Shown one piece after another: positions 25,960 to 36,054 of a DNA stretch of 64,000 nt. Within the stretch, counting starts at the first letter, position 1, and every line of letters starts with the position of its first letter. Source of the DNA: Paraburkholderia sp. ZP32-5 (GTDB taxonomy: Bacteria; Pseudomonadota; Gammaproteobacteria; Burkholderiales; Burkholderiaceae); the NCBI RefSeq assembly GCF_021390495.1, contig NZ_JAJEJP010000001.1, positions 3,286,001-3,350,000 on the forward strand. The letters are read 5' to 3'. The notes below the pieces were generated by a model that saw only the letters and a program-made list of their open reading frames with translations, was not told where the DNA came from and ran no database searches. The position numbers and the translations under genes are program-made.

Positions 25960-26759
25960 CAGTGGACTCCCGCACCCAGATAAGCTTCGATCACCTTCGC
26001 ATCCTTCTGCACGTCCTGCGGCAGACCCTGTGCGATTACCTTGCCGTAGTCGAGCACCGTCATCTGGTTGCACAGACCCATCACCAGCTTCACGTCGTGC
26101 TCGATCAGCAGGATCGTCTTGCCGTCAGCGCGAATCTTGTCGAGCAGTTTGGTCAGCTCGACCTTTTCCGTTGCGTTCATGCCGGCCGCCGGTTCGTCGA
26201 GCGCGAGCAGCTTCGGATCGGTCGCCAGCGCACGGGCGATTTCCAGACGGCGCTGGTGACCGTACGACAGGTTGCGCGACGTGTAGTCCGCGTATTGCGC
26301 GATGCCGACGTAGTCGAGCAGTTCGATCGCGCGCTCCTTGATCTCACGCTCTTCCTTGCGTTCGGACGGTGTCTGCAGCACTGCGCCGATCAGGCCGTGC
26401 TTGGTGCGCACGTGACGGCCGACCATCACGTTTTCCAGCGCGGTCATGCCGCCGAACAGACGGATGTTCTGGAACGTGCGGGCGATGCCCGCCTTCGCGA
26501 CCTGATACACCGCGGTCGGCGTGTAGTTCTCGCCGTCGAGCTTGAATTCGCCCGAATCCGGCGTGTACAGCCCCGTGATCACGTTGAAGAAGGTCGTCTT
26601 GCCGGCGCCGTTCGGGCCGATCAGACCGTAGATCGTGCCTTTCTCGATCTGCAGACCGACATCCGACAGGGCCTGCAGGCCGCCGAAGCGCTTGTTCACG
26701 CCTTTCACCGACAGACGGATCTGGCCGTTGCCTGCGTTGTTGTTTACGTTATCGCTCAT
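25959..26759 (-). CDS. livG: Branched-chain amino acid ABC importer ATPase LivG
   Basis: A 266-residue ATPase, the second nucleotide-binding subunit of the Liv importer. Walker A GPNGAGKTTFFN near residue 47, the LivG-specific GIARTFQNIRLFGGMTALENVMVG region, signature LSYGHQRRLEIARAL, and LLALDEPAAGMN with the switch region LIEHDVKLVM. The N-terminus has a short Asn-rich leader. It overlaps livF and lies 20 bases after livM, so the operon is tightly coupled. Confidence 0.95.
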   Translation of the reverse strand: MSDNVNNNAGNGQIRLSVKGVNKRFGGLQALSDVGLQIEKGTIYGLIGPNGAGKTTFFNVITGLYTPDSGEFKLDGENYTPTAVYQVAKAGIARTFQNIRLFGGMTALENVMVGRHVRTKHGLIGAVLQTPSERKEEREIKERAIELLDYVGIAQYADYTSRNLSYGHQRRLEIARALATDPKLLALDEPAAGMNATEKVELTKLLDKIRADGKTILLIEHDVKLVMGLCNQMTVLDYGKVIAQGLPQDVQKDAKVIEAYLGAGVH

Positions 26760-26779
26760 GTCTTATCTCCCTGCGTGCG

Positions 26780-27949
26780 TCAGGCGCGCACCGGCTTCTT
26801 GCCGTTGCGTTTGGCCAGCTTCGCGATCTTGTCCTCGTGCTTCGGCGCGGGCCACAGGCCTTCCGAGCGATACAGCATGATCACGACCATCGCGAGACCG
26901 TACAGCAGCTGACGGATCACTTCGGTATCGACGATTTCATGACCGAAGATCATGTTCTGCAACGGACCCATCGTCGAACGCAGGAATTCCGGGAACACCG
27001 CGAGCAGCACCGCGCCGAGGATCACGCCGGGGATGTGGCCCATGCCGCCGAGCACCACGCACGCGAGCACCACGACCGATTCCCAGAACGTGAACGATTC
27101 CGGCGACACGAAGCCCTGGAACGCGCCGAACATCGCGCCCGACAGACCGCCGAACGACGCGCCCATCGCGAACGCGAGCAGCTTCACGTTACGGGTGTTG
27201 ATGCCCATCGCCTTCGCGGCGATTTCGTCTTCGCGGATCGCCGCCCATGCGCGGCCGATACGCGAATGCTGCAGACGCGTACAGACCCAGATCACGAACA
27301 GCGCGCACAGCACGAACAGGTAGTAGTACGAGTACACCGACGGGAACTGGAAGCCGAACAGCGAGTGCGACTGCGCGAGGCTGAAGCCGCCCACCTGCAC
27401 CGGGTCGATACCGGTGATCCCCTTCGGGCCGTTGGTGATGTTCACCGGACGGTCGAGGTTGTTCATGAAGATCCGCACGATTTCCCCGAAGCCGAGGGTC
27501 ACGATCGCGAGATAGTCGCCACGCAGACGCAACGTCGGCGCGCCGAGCAGAATCCCGAAGATCGCGGCGAGCGCCATCGCGATCGGCACGATGATCCAGA
27601 TCGGGAAGTGCAGTCCATTCGGCGCGAGATGCGCGATCCACTCGAACTGCGTCGTGAGGTGCGGCGAGCTGAGCAGCGCGGCGACGTACGCGCCGATTGC
27701 GTAGAACGCGATGTAGCCCAAATCGAGCAGGCCGGCGAAGCCGACCACCACGTTCAGGCCCAGCGCGAGCATCACGTACAGCATCGCGAAGTCGAGCACG
27801 CGGACCCAGTAGTTACCGCCCGCGGAGCCGATGATGATCGGCGCGGCGATCACGAGGATGGCCGTGATGATGCCGACAGTCAGCGTCTTCGCCAGGTTCT
27901 TTTCGGGGATGAGCGTCGTGGACGGCTCGATCGGTTGAATTGAGGTCAT
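26780..27949 (-). CDS. livM: Branched-chain amino acid ABC importer permease LivM
   Basis: A 389-residue inner-membrane permease with about nine hydrophobic segments. It contains the LivM motifs GLNVVVGFAGLLDLGYIAFYAIGAY (residues about 60-84) and RLRGDYLAIVTLGFGEIVRI, and the coupling-loop segment GRAWAAIREDEIAAKAMGIN. A GGGAG ribosome site precedes the ATG at 27949. It forms the translocation path with LivH. Confidence 0.94.
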   Translation of the reverse strand: MTSIQPIEPSTTLIPEKNLAKTLTVGIITAILVIAAPIIIGSAGGNYWVRVLDFAMLYVMLALGLNVVVGFAGLLDLGYIAFYAIGAYVAALLSSPHLTTQFEWIAHLAPNGLHFPIWIIVPIAMALAAIFGILLGAPTLRLRGDYLAIVTLGFGEIVRIFMNNLDRPVNITNGPKGITGIDPVQVGGFSLAQSHSLFGFQFPSVYSYYYLFVLCALFVIWVCTRLQHSRIGRAWAAIREDEIAAKAMGINTRNVKLLAFAMGASFGGLSGAMFGAFQGFVSPESFTFWESVVVLACVVLGGMGHIPGVILGAVLLAVFPEFLRSTMGPLQNMIFGHEIVDTEVIRQLLYGLAMVVIMLYRSEGLWPAPKHEDKIAKLAKRNGKKPVRA

Positions 27950-27966
27950 GTCTTTTTCTCCCGGGA

Positions 27967-28917
27967 TCAGGCGCGATCCGCAACACGTTCGCCGAGCAGG
28001 CCCGACGGACGGAACACCAGCACGACGATCAGCACGATGAACGCAAACACGTCCTGATAGTTACTGCCGAACACACCGCCAGTGAGATTGCCGATATAGC
28101 CGGCGCCCAACTGTTCAATGAGGCCGAGCAGCACCCCGCCCACCATCGCGCCGCCGAGGTTGCCGATACCGCCGAGCACCGCCGCGGTAAAGGCCTTCAG
28201 GCCGGGGATGAAGCCCATGTAGAAGTGCGCGTTGCCGTATTCGGACGCGATCATCACGCCGGCGAGAGCGGCCAGCGCCGAGCCGATCATGAAGGTCGCC
28301 GAAATCACGAAGTTCGGGCTCACGCCCATCAGGCTCGCGACGTTCGGGTTCTCGGCGATCGCGCGCATCGCGCGGCCGAGCTTGGTTTTGTGCACGAGCA
28401 GCAGCAGACCGCCCATCACGAGGAACGCGACCACGATGATGACGATTTCAGTCATCGAGATCACGGCGCCCGGCGTCGTGTCGGTGGCCTTGATCACGTT
28501 GATCGGATCGGTAGGCAGCAGCTGCGGGAACGGCAGCGGGTTGCGCGACCAGATCATCATCGCGAGCGTCTGCAGCAGGATCGACACACCGATGGCGGTG
28601 ATCAGCGGCGCGAGACGCGGCGCCCGGCGCAACGGCCGGTAGGCCACCCGCTCGATCGTGTAGCCGACCACCGAGCAAACCGCCGCCGCGATGATCAACG
28701 CGATGATGAGCGTCGGCACGTTGCCGAGCCCGGGGAAGTGGTTCTGCAGCACACCTATGGCGGAGAGCGCGACCATCGCGCCCACCATCAACACGTCGCC
28801 GTGAGCGAAGTTGATGATGCCCAGAATGCCGTAAACCATCGTATAGCCCAGTGCGATGATGGCGTAGACACTGCCAAGCACCAATCCATTCAGGATCTGC
28901 TGGATGAAGATATCCAT
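27967..28917 (-). CDS. livH: Branched-chain amino acid ABC importer permease LivH
   Basis: A 316-residue permease with about eight membrane segments. The N-terminus MDIFIQQILNGLVLGSVYAI and the segment GYTMVYGILGIINFAHGD are diagnostic for LivH. The EAA-like loop reads AMRAIAENPNVASLMGV. It lies 17 bases before livM and 227 bases after livJ, a gap that holds a terminator able to set the binding protein at higher levels than the membrane parts. Confidence 0.94.
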   Translation of the reverse strand: MDIFIQQILNGLVLGSVYAIIALGYTMVYGILGIINFAHGDVLMVGAMVALSAIGVLQNHFPGLGNVPTLIIALIIAAAVCSVVGYTIERVAYRPLRRAPRLAPLITAIGVSILLQTLAMMIWSRNPLPFPQLLPTDPINVIKATDTTPGAVISMTEIVIIVVAFLVMGGLLLLVHKTKLGRAMRAIAENPNVASLMGVSPNFVISATFMIGSALAALAGVMIASEYGNAHFYMGFIPGLKAFTAAVLGGIGNLGGAMVGGVLLGLIEQLGAGYIGNLTGGVFGSNYQDVFAFIVLIVVLVFRPSGLLGERVADRA

Positions 28918-29092
28918 TTAATGCTCCTTAGCCCGTGCGACTGGATTCACGCTTTTCATCGGCCGGTAGGCGGATGTACCACGGAATCTCAACGGCACTG
29001 CGGGTACTGATATAAAAGACCGGTAAGGGTTATCCGCTGCCGGTTTACCCCAACGACCGTGATGCGGTCGCGGGCTCGCCATGGGCGGATGC

Positions 29093-29130
29093 AAAAACGG
29101 CACCGTTGGATGGTGTCGGTGCCGTCAGGC
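29093..29130 (-). terminator. Terminator or attenuating hairpin after livJ
   Basis: On the minus strand ACGGCACCG, an 11-base loop, then CGGTGCCGT and a run of T residues. It follows the livJ stop by about 15 bases and precedes livH, so it would uncouple binding protein from permease expression. Confidence 0.8.
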
Positions 29131-29144
29131 TCAACTTCCCGTCA

Positions 29145-30347
29145 TCACATCTTGACGACGTCGAGTACTGCTTTCTTGCCGTCCTTGAAGTCGTAAAGTG
29201 TAATGGCGCCCTCTTTCAAATCACCCTTGTCGTCGAACGCGATGTGGCCGATTACACCGTTGTAATCGGTCGAAGGCATCGCAGCCAGCACCTTGGGCGC
29301 GTCGATCGAATTAGCGCGCTTCATTGCATCGACGATCACGTACACAGCGTCATACGTAAACGGCGCGTAAATCTGCACCGGCGTGTGGAAGCGGTCCTCG
29401 TACTTCTTTTCGAAGTCCGCTCCGCGGTCCATTTTCGAAAGCGCGAGACCCGCCTCCGAACAGACCAGGTTTTGCACGGCGGTTCCCGCCAGCTCCCCTA
29501 CCTTGTCGGTACACACACCGTCGCCGCCAAGGATTTTTGCCCTGATACCGAGCGCCGCCGCCTGCTTCGTAAACGGCCCGCCCGTCGCGTCCATACCGCC
29601 GAACATGATTGCGTCCGGCTGAACACTCTTGATCTTCGTGAGGATGGCCCGGAAATCCGTGGCCTTGTCGTTCGTCGCTTCCCGCGCGACGATCTTCGCT
29701 CCGCTCGCCTCGGCGGTCTTCGCGAATTCGTCCGCGAGACCCTTGCCGTAGGCGGTCGCATCGTCCACTACCGCGATGCGTTTGGCGCCCAGCGCCTTGG
29801 TCGCGTAATTGGCGAGCGCCGGACCCTGCTGCGCGTCGGTGGCGACCACGCGATAGGTCGTCTTGAACCCCTGCTGCGTGTACGCCGGATTCGTCGACGA
29901 CGGCGAGATCTGCACGATGCTCGCGTCGCTATAGATCTTCGACGCGGGAATCGATACCCCGGAGTTCAGATGCCCGATCACCGCGACCACGTGATCGTCC
30001 ACCAGCTTCTGCGCGACGGCGGTACCCGTTTTCGGGTCCGCCGCGTCATCCTGCGCGTCGAGTTGCAGTTGGATCTTGCGACCGTCGATCGTCAGACCCT
30101 GCGCATTGATTTCCTCGACCGCGAGGCGCGCCCCATTTTCGTTGTCTTTGCCCAGATGGGCGATTCCGCCCGTCAACGGCGCCGCATGACCGATCTTTAC
30201 GATAGTCGCTTCGCTCGCGGAGGCCACCGCGGCAGCCGAAGCCGCCGATGCGCCCGCTCCCGCTTCGCCATCCTGTTTCTTGCCGCACGCGGTCAGCATC
30301 GCAACCGCGGCCGCGATGGACACGGCGTAAGCAAATTTGACTCGCAT
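29145..30347 (-). CDS. livJ: Branched-chain amino acid binding protein LivJ-like (lipoprotein)
   Basis: A 400-residue periplasmic binding protein (Leu/Ile/Val-binding family). The N-terminal signal ends in a lipobox MLTAC with Cys21, so it is probably lipid-anchored, which is unusual for the classical soluble LivJ. Mature family motifs include IVKIGHAAPLTGGIAHLGKD, NGARLAVEEINAQG, VVAVIGHLNSGVSIPAS and the VQISPSSTNPAYT loop. The start at 30347 has AGGAG upstream. It feeds LivHMGF. Confidence 0.92.
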   Translation of the reverse strand: MRVKFAYAVSIAAAVAMLTACGKKQDGEAGAGASAASAAAVASASEATIVKIGHAAPLTGGIAHLGKDNENGARLAVEEINAQGLTIDGRKIQLQLDAQDDAADPKTGTAVAQKLVDDHVVAVIGHLNSGVSIPASKIYSDASIVQISPSSTNPAYTQQGFKTTYRVVATDAQQGPALANYATKALGAKRIAVVDDATAYGKGLADEFAKTAEASGAKIVAREATNDKATDFRAILTKIKSVQPDAIMFGGMDATGGPFTKQAAALGIRAKILGGDGVCTDKVGELAGTAVQNLVCSEAGLALSKMDRGADFEKKYEDRFHTPVQIYAPFTYDAVYVIVDAMKRANSIDAPKVLAAMPSTDYNGVIGHIAFDDKGDLKEGAITLYDFKDGKKAVLDVVKM

Positions 30348-30843
30348 CAAGTAAGGTCTCCTGCGCCTTGCAAAATCCACTGTTCAGGACCTCAAGGCCT
30401 TGAGAACGCGCGCATTGTAACTCCAATTATGCGGTGGGCAATATTGTTGAACCGGCAGGGTTTTCCTGCATTGCAACCATATTTTGGAAGCGAAATCCGC
30501 CAAAAAGCGCAACCCGGTTGCGACTCTTTTTCGCGCGCCAGTTGCACCGTCGTGCAGCCCGATAGCATCAAGTGTTGCGGGCGGTTTCGGCTAAATGCTG
30601 GACGCGCGGGGCTTTGCGTCGATCTGTGCTTTTAGCGCGTATTAGATAAAGCGCACTAATTCAGTGCATGGTTAATTGGTGACGTCCGTTTCGAACAGCT
30701 TAAAACGGGGATGCATCGGCGCAAAATCAATAAAACACCGGATCACAATTCGAATTGATTTGTGCGCAAGGCCACTCAAATTACTAATCTCTGTTGATCG
30801 GGTACTTATTGTTGACATGTGGCGCGGCACGCGACGGCATAAA
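30348..30843. other. AT-rich regulatory gap upstream of livJ
   Basis: No gene seen. On the minus strand TTGCCC (30441-30436) and TACAAT (30419-30414) with a 16-base spacer form a good promoter for livJ, with the start near 30407. A perfect palindrome CTCAAGGCCTTGAG lies at 30391-30404. A second perfect palindrome CAATTCGAATTG lies at 30746-30757. The sequence from 30600 to 30840 is clearly richer in A and T than its surroundings. Confidence 0.5.
30391..30404. promoter_or_regulatory. Perfect palindrome at the livJ transcription start, probable operator
   Basis: CTCAAGGCCTTGAG is a 14-base perfect palindrome placed just downstream of the predicted livJ start (near 30407) and 44 bases before the ATG. 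The position would suit a repressor responding to amino acid supply. The regulator is not identified. Confidence 0.45.
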
Positions 30844-30870
30844 AAAAGCGCACCCAAGGGTGCGCTTTTC
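30844..30870 (-). terminator. ispH terminator
   Basis: Stem 30848-30855 with 30858-30865 (GCGCACCC and its complement), with seven T residues on the minus strand and TTTT on the plus strand. It lies 22 bases downstream of the ispH stop. Confidence 0.88.
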
Positions 30871-30891
30871 TCTTAGTGCGGCTAACGGGTG

Positions 30892-31851
30892 TCAGGCGGG
30901 CAAGCCTAGGCCACGTGGCAGCGGAAACGCGATGTTTTCCTCGATGCCGTCGAGCGCGCGCACGTTGCGTACGCCCAGCTCGCGCAAACGCGCGATCACC
31001 GCCTGGGCCAGCACTTCCGGCGCCGACGCGCCGGCCGTCACGCCGATGCGGCGCTTGCCTTCGACCCAGACCGGGTCGATCTGGTCCGGAGAATCGACCA
31101 TATACGCCGGCACGCCGAGCTTTTCGGCCAGTTCGCGCAGGCGGTTGGAGTTCGAACTGTTGGGGCTGCCCACGACGATCACGACGTCGCATTGCGGCGC
31201 CATGAACTTCACCGCGTCTTGACGATTCTGCGTCGCGTAGCAGATGTCCTGCTTTTTCGGCTCACGGATTGACGGGTACTTGGCTTTCAGCGCGCGGATG
31301 ATTTCCGCGGCGTCGTCGACCGACAGCGTGGTTTGCGTGACGAACGCAATGCGCTCGGGATCGGCAAGCTGCAGCGCCTGCACGTCTTCGATGTCTTCGA
31401 CGAGATACATGCCTTCGGCCGTTTGCCCCATCGTGCCCTCGACCTCGGGGTGACCCTTGTGACCGATCATCACGATGTCAAAGCCGTCCTGGCGCATTTT
31501 CGCGACTTCGATATGCACCTTGGTCACAAGCGGGCAGGTGGCGTCATACACTCGCAGCCCGCGCGACTCCGCTTCCGACCGCACGGCCTTCGGCACGCCG
31601 TGCGCGCTGAAGATCACCGTATTGCCGGCCGGCACTTCCTCGAGGCTTTCGATAAAGATCGCGCCCTTCTTGCGCAGGTCTTCGACCACATAGGCGTTAT
31701 GGACGATTTCGTGGCGCACGTAGATCGGCGAGCCGTGCAGCATGATGGCCCGCTCGACGATCTCGATCGCCCGGTCGACGCCGGCGCAGAAACCGCGTGG
31801 CTGAGCCAGCAGGATCTCCGCTTCGGCGAGAGTCGTATCCGTGATGCTCAT
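30892..31851 (-). CDS. ispH: 4-hydroxy-3-methylbut-2-enyl diphosphate reductase IspH
   Basis: A 319-residue iron-sulfur enzyme that makes isopentenyl and dimethylallyl diphosphate in the last step of the MEP pathway. The three cluster Cys residues are visible: Cys22 in GFCAGVDRA, Cys105 in [12 protein letters not shown] and Cys203 in [19 protein letters not shown] near the end binds the diphosphate. It follows fkpB with a two-base gap. In E. coli these two genes follow lspA; here they are 11 kb away and reversed. Confidence 0.96.
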   Translation of the reverse strand: MSITDTTLAEAEILLAQPRGFCAGVDRAIEIVERAIMLHGSPIYVRHEIVHNAYVVEDLRKKGAIFIESLEEVPAGNTVIFSAHGVPKAVRSEAESRGLRVYDATCPLVTKVHIEVAKMRQDGFDIVMIGHKGHPEVEGTMGQTAEGMYLVEDIEDVQALQLADPERIAFVTQTTLSVDDAAEIIRALKAKYPSIREPKKQDICYATQNRQDAVKFMAPQCDVVIVVGSPNSSNSNRLRELAEKLGVPAYMVDSPDQIDPVWVEGKRRIGVTAGASAPEVLAQAVIARLRELGVRNVRALDGIEENIAFPLPRGLGLPA

Positions 31852-31853
31852 GT

Positions 31854-32309
31854 TTACAGAATCCCGATGATTTTCACTTCAAACGCCAGCGGCTGGCCGG
31901 CAAGTGGGTGATTGAAATCGAACAGGGCCGACGTTTCGCCGACTTCCTTCAACACGCCGGCATAGCGCCCGCCGCCCGGCGCGTTGAATTCGACCAGGTC
32001 GCCCGGGGAAAAATCCTCGCCGATCATGCTGTTTTCCCGCAGCGTGGCAAGCGACACACGCTGGATCAGCTCCGGATTGCGCGGACCGAATGCCTGCTCG
32101 GGGGTTAGCCGAAAGGTCGAATGGTGGCCCACCTTCAAACCCAGCAAAATATCTTCCAGCGACGGCGCCAGTTGACCGGCGCCGAGCAGCAGCGTGGCCG
32201 GCTTGTCGTTAAAGGTGTTGATCACCTCAGCGCCATCGGCAAGGGAAAGCCGGTAATGCAGCGTGACGTGTGAACCGGGTTTCACCTCGGAAATATCGAT
32301 GATGCTCAT
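31854..32309 (-). CDS. fkpB: FKBP-type peptidyl-prolyl isomerase FkpB (SlpA-like)
   Basis: A 151-residue two-domain isomerase/chaperone. The FKBP half shows [12 protein letters not shown] and [20 protein letters not shown]. The inserted IF flap domain contains [18 protein letters not shown], and the C-terminus [17 protein letters not shown] is typical of SlpA/SlyD proteins. No metal-binding His tail, so it is SlpA-like rather than SlyD. The start [12 protein letters not shown] at 32309 is the family N-terminus. It is co-transcribed with ispH. Confidence 0.93.
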   Translation of the reverse strand: MSIIDISEVKPGSHVTLHYRLSLADGAEVINTFNDKPATLLLGAGQLAPSLEDILLGLKVGHHSTFRLTPEQAFGPRNPELIQRVSLATLRENSMIGEDFSPGDLVEFNAPGGGRYAGVLKEVGETSALFDFNHPLAGQPLAFEVKIIGIL

Positions 32310-32418
32310 GCAATGCTCGCTCAGTCGAAGCGCGCTGCACGCGGGCGCCGCGGGCGCAGGCGACGCGTGTGGCAAACCGTCGGATGCCGTGCGCAAAGCG
32401 TCTATTGTAAGCCACCTA

Positions 32419-32447
32419 GCGCGCGACGGTTCGAGTCCGTCGCGCGC
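32419..32447. other. Perfect 11-pair hairpin with a tRNA T-arm-like loop
   Basis: GCGCGCGACGG pairs perfectly with CCGTCGCGCGC around the loop TTCGAGT, which fits the T-loop consensus TTCRANY. It lies in the divergent region between fkpB and radC. No D-arm, anticodon arm or acceptor partner was found, so it is not a tRNA gene. It may be a tRNA remnant or a regulatory hairpin. Confidence 0.5.
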
Positions 32448-32500
32448 GGCGGCCGCGCATTACACCGCGCCGCCAACCCCCAGCGGAGGATTCTAGATAT

Positions 32501-33511
32501 ATGGCTGATTTCGCCAGCACCATCGACGCGGCACCTGAGATTGCGCCGCGCAATAAGCGCAAGCCCCGTCCTCTGGCAGATACGGCGACCATGGCAGCCG
32601 GGATTACCGAAGGTGCTGGGACTGCGGCAATTGCCGGCCCGCCCGGCCCTATCGGAAAAGAAAAACTCTCCGTGCCCGCCGAAATAGCCGGGCAGCCCGC
32701 TGGGCCAACCCGAGCCGCCAGCGCGACTTCACGCGCCCCTAAAGCACGCGCCCGGCCGCGGCTCCTGCGCGGCAAGTGGCTCAAGCGCGACATGCCGCGC
32801 GAGCGGCTGATCAATCAGGGCGCCCATGTGCTGTCGGATACCGACATGATCGCACTCGTGCTCGGCTCCGGCCTGCAAGGTCATGATGTATTCAGCGTCG
32901 CACGCGTGCTGCTCGAACGCTTCGGCTCGCTGCGCGCGATGCTCGATGCGACCTACGCCGATTTCGACGGCATCCGCGGCATCGGCCCGGCGAAAAAGAC
33001 CCAGCTGCTCGCGATCATGGAAATGGCGCGCCGCTCGCTCGTCGACAAGATGCGCACGCGCGAGCTGATGAATTCGCCTGAAGTCGTCGAAAACTATTTG
33101 CGTCTGCAAATCGGCGGACAGCCGCAGGAGGTGTTCGTGTCGCTGTTTCTCGACGCGCGGCATCGACTGATCCGTTGCGAGGAAAGCGCGCGCGGCTCGC
33201 TCACGCGCATGGCGGTCTATCCGCGCGAGATCGTGCGCCGTGCCCTCACCGCGAATGCCGCCAGCCTCATCGTCGCGCACAACCACCCGTCCGGCGTGGT
33301 GCAGCCGAGCGCGAGCGACTGCCGCCTGACACAGACGTTGCGCGATGCGCTCGCGCTCGTCGATGTGCAACTGAGCGATCACCTGATCGTCGGCGCGGAC
33401 AGCGTATACTCGTTCGCCCGTGCCGGCTGGCCGGGGCTGACGCCCAAGCCGGAGGCGCTGCTGGAGACAAAGCGCCCGCCGCATGATAGGCAGGTCCGTG
33501 GCAGCAAATAA
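32501..33511 (+). CDS. radC: RadC family JAB-domain protein
   Basis: A 336-residue protein. A Pro/Ala-rich extension of about 90 residues precedes the RadC core. The core begins [22 protein letters not shown], then a helix-hairpin-helix [19 protein letters not shown], and the JAMM metal site in [21 protein letters not shown]. RadC proteins were once linked to DNA repair, but their true role is unsettled. It is followed by rpmB-rpmG, as in E. coli where radC neighbours the same genes. Confidence 0.92.
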   Translation: MADFASTIDAAPEIAPRNKRKPRPLADTATMAAGITEGAGTAAIAGPPGPIGKEKLSVPAEIAGQPAGPTRAASATSRAPKARARPRLLRGKWLKRDMPRERLINQGAHVLSDTDMIALVLGSGLQGHDVFSVARVLLERFGSLRAMLDATYADFDGIRGIGPAKKTQLLAIMEMARRSLVDKMRTRELMNSPEVVENYLRLQIGGQPQEVFVSLFLDARHRLIRCEESARGSLTRMAVYPREIVRRALTANAASLIVAHNHPSGVVQPSASDCRLTQTLRDALALVDVQLSDHLIVGADSVYSFARAGWPGLTPKPEALLETKRPPHDRQVRGSK

Positions 33512-33514
33512 GGT

Positions 33515-33544
33515 TTGATTTTGCGGCTTTTTTTCTGCTAGAAT
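33515..33544 (+). promoter_or_regulatory. Promoter of rpmB-rpmG
   Basis: TTGATT at 33515-33520 and TAGAAT at 33539-33544 with an 18-base spacer. It predicts a 5' leader of about 155 bases before rpmB, long enough for feedback control. It starts just after the radC stop codon. Confidence 0.6.
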
Positions 33545-33706
33545 TCCGGTTTGCCTATTTCCAACCCCCTGTTCCGAAGCCATTAAGGCGTTCCGCAAAG
33601 GTCAGGCGGCTGCAGTAGCGAGTCTTGTCACTCCACTTCAGCGCGGCTCTTTTCGGGAAACTTTCACGGCGTTCGAACTCAGAATTAGCGTATTAGGAGT
33701 GCTCTC

Positions 33707-33940
33707 ATGGCACGCGTATGCCAAGTAACTGGGAAAGCGCCGATGAGCGGCAACAACGTTTCCCACGCGAACAACAAGACCAAGCGCCGGTTCCTGCCGA
33801 ACCTGCAAAACCGCCGCATCTGGGTGGAAAGCGAAAACCGTTGGGTGCGTCTGCGCGTTTCGAACGCCGGCCTGCGCCTGATCGACAAGAACGGTATCGA
33901 CGCTGTGCTCGCAGACCTGCGCGCACGCGGTGAAGCCTAA
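33707..33940 (+). CDS. rpmB: 50S ribosomal protein L28
   Basis: A 77-residue large-subunit protein with the family start [29 protein letters not shown] and the central [19 protein letters not shown] ribosome site before the ATG. Ten bases separate it from rpmG, with which it forms the usual pair. Confidence 0.97.
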   Translation: MARVCQVTGKAPMSGNNVSHANNKTKRRFLPNLQNRRIWVESENRWVRLRVSNAGLRLIDKNGIDAVLADLRARGEA

Positions 33941-33950
33941 GGAGTAAATC

Positions 33951-34118
33951 ATGGCGAAAGGCGCACGCGACAAGATCAAGCTGGAATCGACCGCTGGTAC
34001 GGGTCACTTCTACACGACGACGAAGAACAAACGCAACATGCCGGAAAAGATGCTGATCAAGAAATTTGATCCGGTCATCCGCAAGCACGTTGACTACAAG
34101 GAAACCAAGATCAAGTAA
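33951..34118 (+). CDS. rpmG: 50S ribosomal protein L33
   Basis: A 55-residue large-subunit protein beginning [21 protein letters not shown] and ending DYKETKIK. It has no Cys at all, so it is the zinc-free form of L33. It follows rpmB closely with an AAGGAG ribosome site and is closed by a strong terminator at 34157. Confidence 0.96.
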   Translation: MAKGARDKIKLESTAGTGHFYTTTKNKRNMPEKMLIKKFDPVIRKHVDYKETKIK

Positions 34119-34156
34119 TCTTGGATCCTTGAGCCTGACGAAGACAGAAGACAAGC

Positions 34157-34192
34157 AAAAAGCCTCGCATTCATGCGAGGCTTTTTTGTTTT
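34157..34192 (+). terminator. rpmB-rpmG terminator
   Basis: Stem 34162-34169 with 34174-34181 (GCCTCGCA and its complement, loop of four), preceded by AAAAA and followed by TTTTTTG-TTTTT. Confidence 0.92.
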
Positions 34193-34398
34193 TGGCCACG
34201 CATTGACCGTATCGCCCCATCGCCCGTTTGTCGCCGCCCCCTCTCCGCAATCCGTTCACGGCTTACTCTTGCAGAACTAAACCGTCCTATTCCGTCCGGC
34301 CGACTTTCGTTCGCTCGCTGCCACGCGTATCCTTTGTCGTTTTAGCGGCGCGCGACGCGTGCGTCGTCATCGCAAAACGAAAGACGGAGATGTAGGCA

Positions 34399-36006
34399 AT
34401 GGAATTCGATGTAGCGATTGTCGGTAGCGGGCTTGCTGGTTTGAGCGTCGCGCTCAACCTCGCTCAAACCCGGCGAGTTGCGGTGATAGCCAAGCGGTCC
34501 TTGACCGAAGGCGCGAGCGACTGGGCGCAAGGCGGCATCGCCGCGGTACTCGACTCAGCGGACAGCATCGACAATCACGTGCGCGACACGCTGATCGCGG
34601 GTGGCGGTCTGTGCGATGAGACGGCGACGCGCTTCATTGTCGAACACGGGCGCGCCGCGATCGAATGGCTGATCGAGCAGGGTGTGCCGTTTACGAAGGA
34701 CGACGCAGCAGAACTCGGTTTCCATCTGACACGCGAAGGCGGCCATAGCCATCGCCGGATCATTCACGCGGCCGATGCAACCGGCCACGCGGTTGTCGCC
34801 ACGCTCAGCGAACAGGTGCGCCGCCATCCGAATATCACTCTGTTCGAAGATCACCACGCGATCGACCTGATCACCTCCGAACGCCTTGGTCTGCCAGACC
34901 GTCGTTGCCACGGTCTGTATGCACTTGATCTGCAAAACGGGCGCACCGTGACGATCGAGGCACCGCATACAGTACTCGCGACCGGTGGCGCCGGAAAAGT
35001 CTATCTGTACACGACCAACCCCGACACGGCGACCGGCGACGGCATCGCGATGGCATGGCGCGCCGGCTGCCGCGTGTCGAACATGGAATTCATCCAGTTC
35101 CATCCGACCTGCCTGTTTCATCCCTACGCGAAGTCGTTTCTGATTTCGGAAGCGGTGCGCGGTGAAGGCGGCATTCTCAAGCTGCCCGACGGCACGCGCT
35201 TCATGCCGAATCACGACGAACGCGCCGAACTTGCTCCACGTGACATCGTTGCGCGCGCGATCGACTTCGAGATCAAGAAACGCGGCATCGATTGCGTGTA
35301 TCTCGACATCAGTCATCAACCGCCCGAATTCCTGCACGAGCATTTCCCGACCATTCTGGCCCGCTGCCTCGAATTCGGCATCGACATCACCAAAGAGCCG
35401 ATTCCGGTCGTGCCGGCCGCGCACTATACGTGCGGCGGCGTCGTCACCGATCTCGCGGGCCGCACTGATCTCGCGGGCCTTTACGCAGTCGGCGAAACGT
35501 CTTGCACCGGCTTGCACGGCGCAAACCGTCTCGCCAGCAACTCACTGCTGGAGTGTCTGGTGATCGGCCGCTCCGCCGCGCAGGCAATCGAGTCAGAAGG
35601 CTTCAGTTCCGCGATCCATGCACCGCTGCCGGCCTGGGACGAAAGCCGCGTGTCCGATCCTGACGAGGAAGTCGTGGTCGCGCACAACTGGGACGAGTTG
35701 CGCCGCCTGATGTGGAATTACGTCGGCATCGTGCGCACGGACAAGCGGCTCGAGCGCGCAAAGCATCGCCTTGCATTGCTACGCGACGAAATCCACGAGT
35801 ACTACGCGAACTTCAAGGTGAGCCGCGATCTGCTGGAGCTGCGCAATCTGGTCGACGTGGCATCGCTGATCGTCGAGGGAGCACGCTCGCGGCGCGAAAG
35901 CCGGGGCCTGCATTTCAGCCGCGACTGGCCCGCGCCTTTGCCGAAAGCCCTGCCGACCGTACTGTCGCCCGAATACGTGCGCCGGCCTGATACCCGAGTG
36001 GTCTGA
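34399..36006 (+). CDS. nadB: L-aspartate oxidase NadB
   Basis: A 535-residue FAD enzyme that oxidises aspartate to iminoaspartate, the first step of de novo NAD synthesis. N-terminal FAD motif [15 protein letters not shown], then [11 protein letters not shown], the active-site regions [16 protein letters not shown] and [10 protein letters not shown], and the second FAD contact [17 protein letters not shown]. The C-terminal helical domain is complete. It faces the nadA-nadC unit across a shared terminator, so all three enzymes of quinolinate and NaMN synthesis are within 4 kb. Confidence 0.96.
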   Translation: MEFDVAIVGSGLAGLSVALNLAQTRRVAVIAKRSLTEGASDWAQGGIAAVLDSADSIDNHVRDTLIAGGGLCDETATRFIVEHGRAAIEWLIEQGVPFTKDDAAELGFHLTREGGHSHRRIIHAADATGHAVVATLSEQVRRHPNITLFEDHHAIDLITSERLGLPDRRCHGLYALDLQNGRTVTIEAPHTVLATGGAGKVYLYTTNPDTATGDGIAMAWRAGCRVSNMEFIQFHPTCLFHPYAKSFLISEAVRGEGGILKLPDGTRFMPNHDERAELAPRDIVARAIDFEIKKRGIDCVYLDISHQPPEFLHEHFPTILARCLEFGIDITKEPIPVVPAAHYTCGGVVTDLAGRTDLAGLYAVGETSCTGLHGANRLASNSLLECLVIGRSAAQAIESEGFSSAIHAPLPAWDESRVSDPDEEVVVAHNWDELRRLMWNYVGIVRTDKRLERAKHRLALLRDEIHEYYANFKVSRDLLELRNLVDVASLIVEGARSRRESRGLHFSRDWPAPLPKALPTVLSPEYVRRPDTRVV

Positions 36007-36054
36007 TCGACACGCGCTCGCCTACCTCAGGCTGAAACGAAACGGTAGCGCAAA

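Noticed and set aside
30746..30757. Palindrome CAATTCGAATTG as a regulatory site of livJ
   Set aside because: It is perfect but short, lies about 340 bases upstream of the predicted start in AT-rich DNA, and could arise by chance.
32340..32450. A possible tRNA gene suggested by GGTTCGAGTCC
   Set aside because: Only the T-arm is present; no anticodon arm, D-arm or matching acceptor strand could be found at the right distances.
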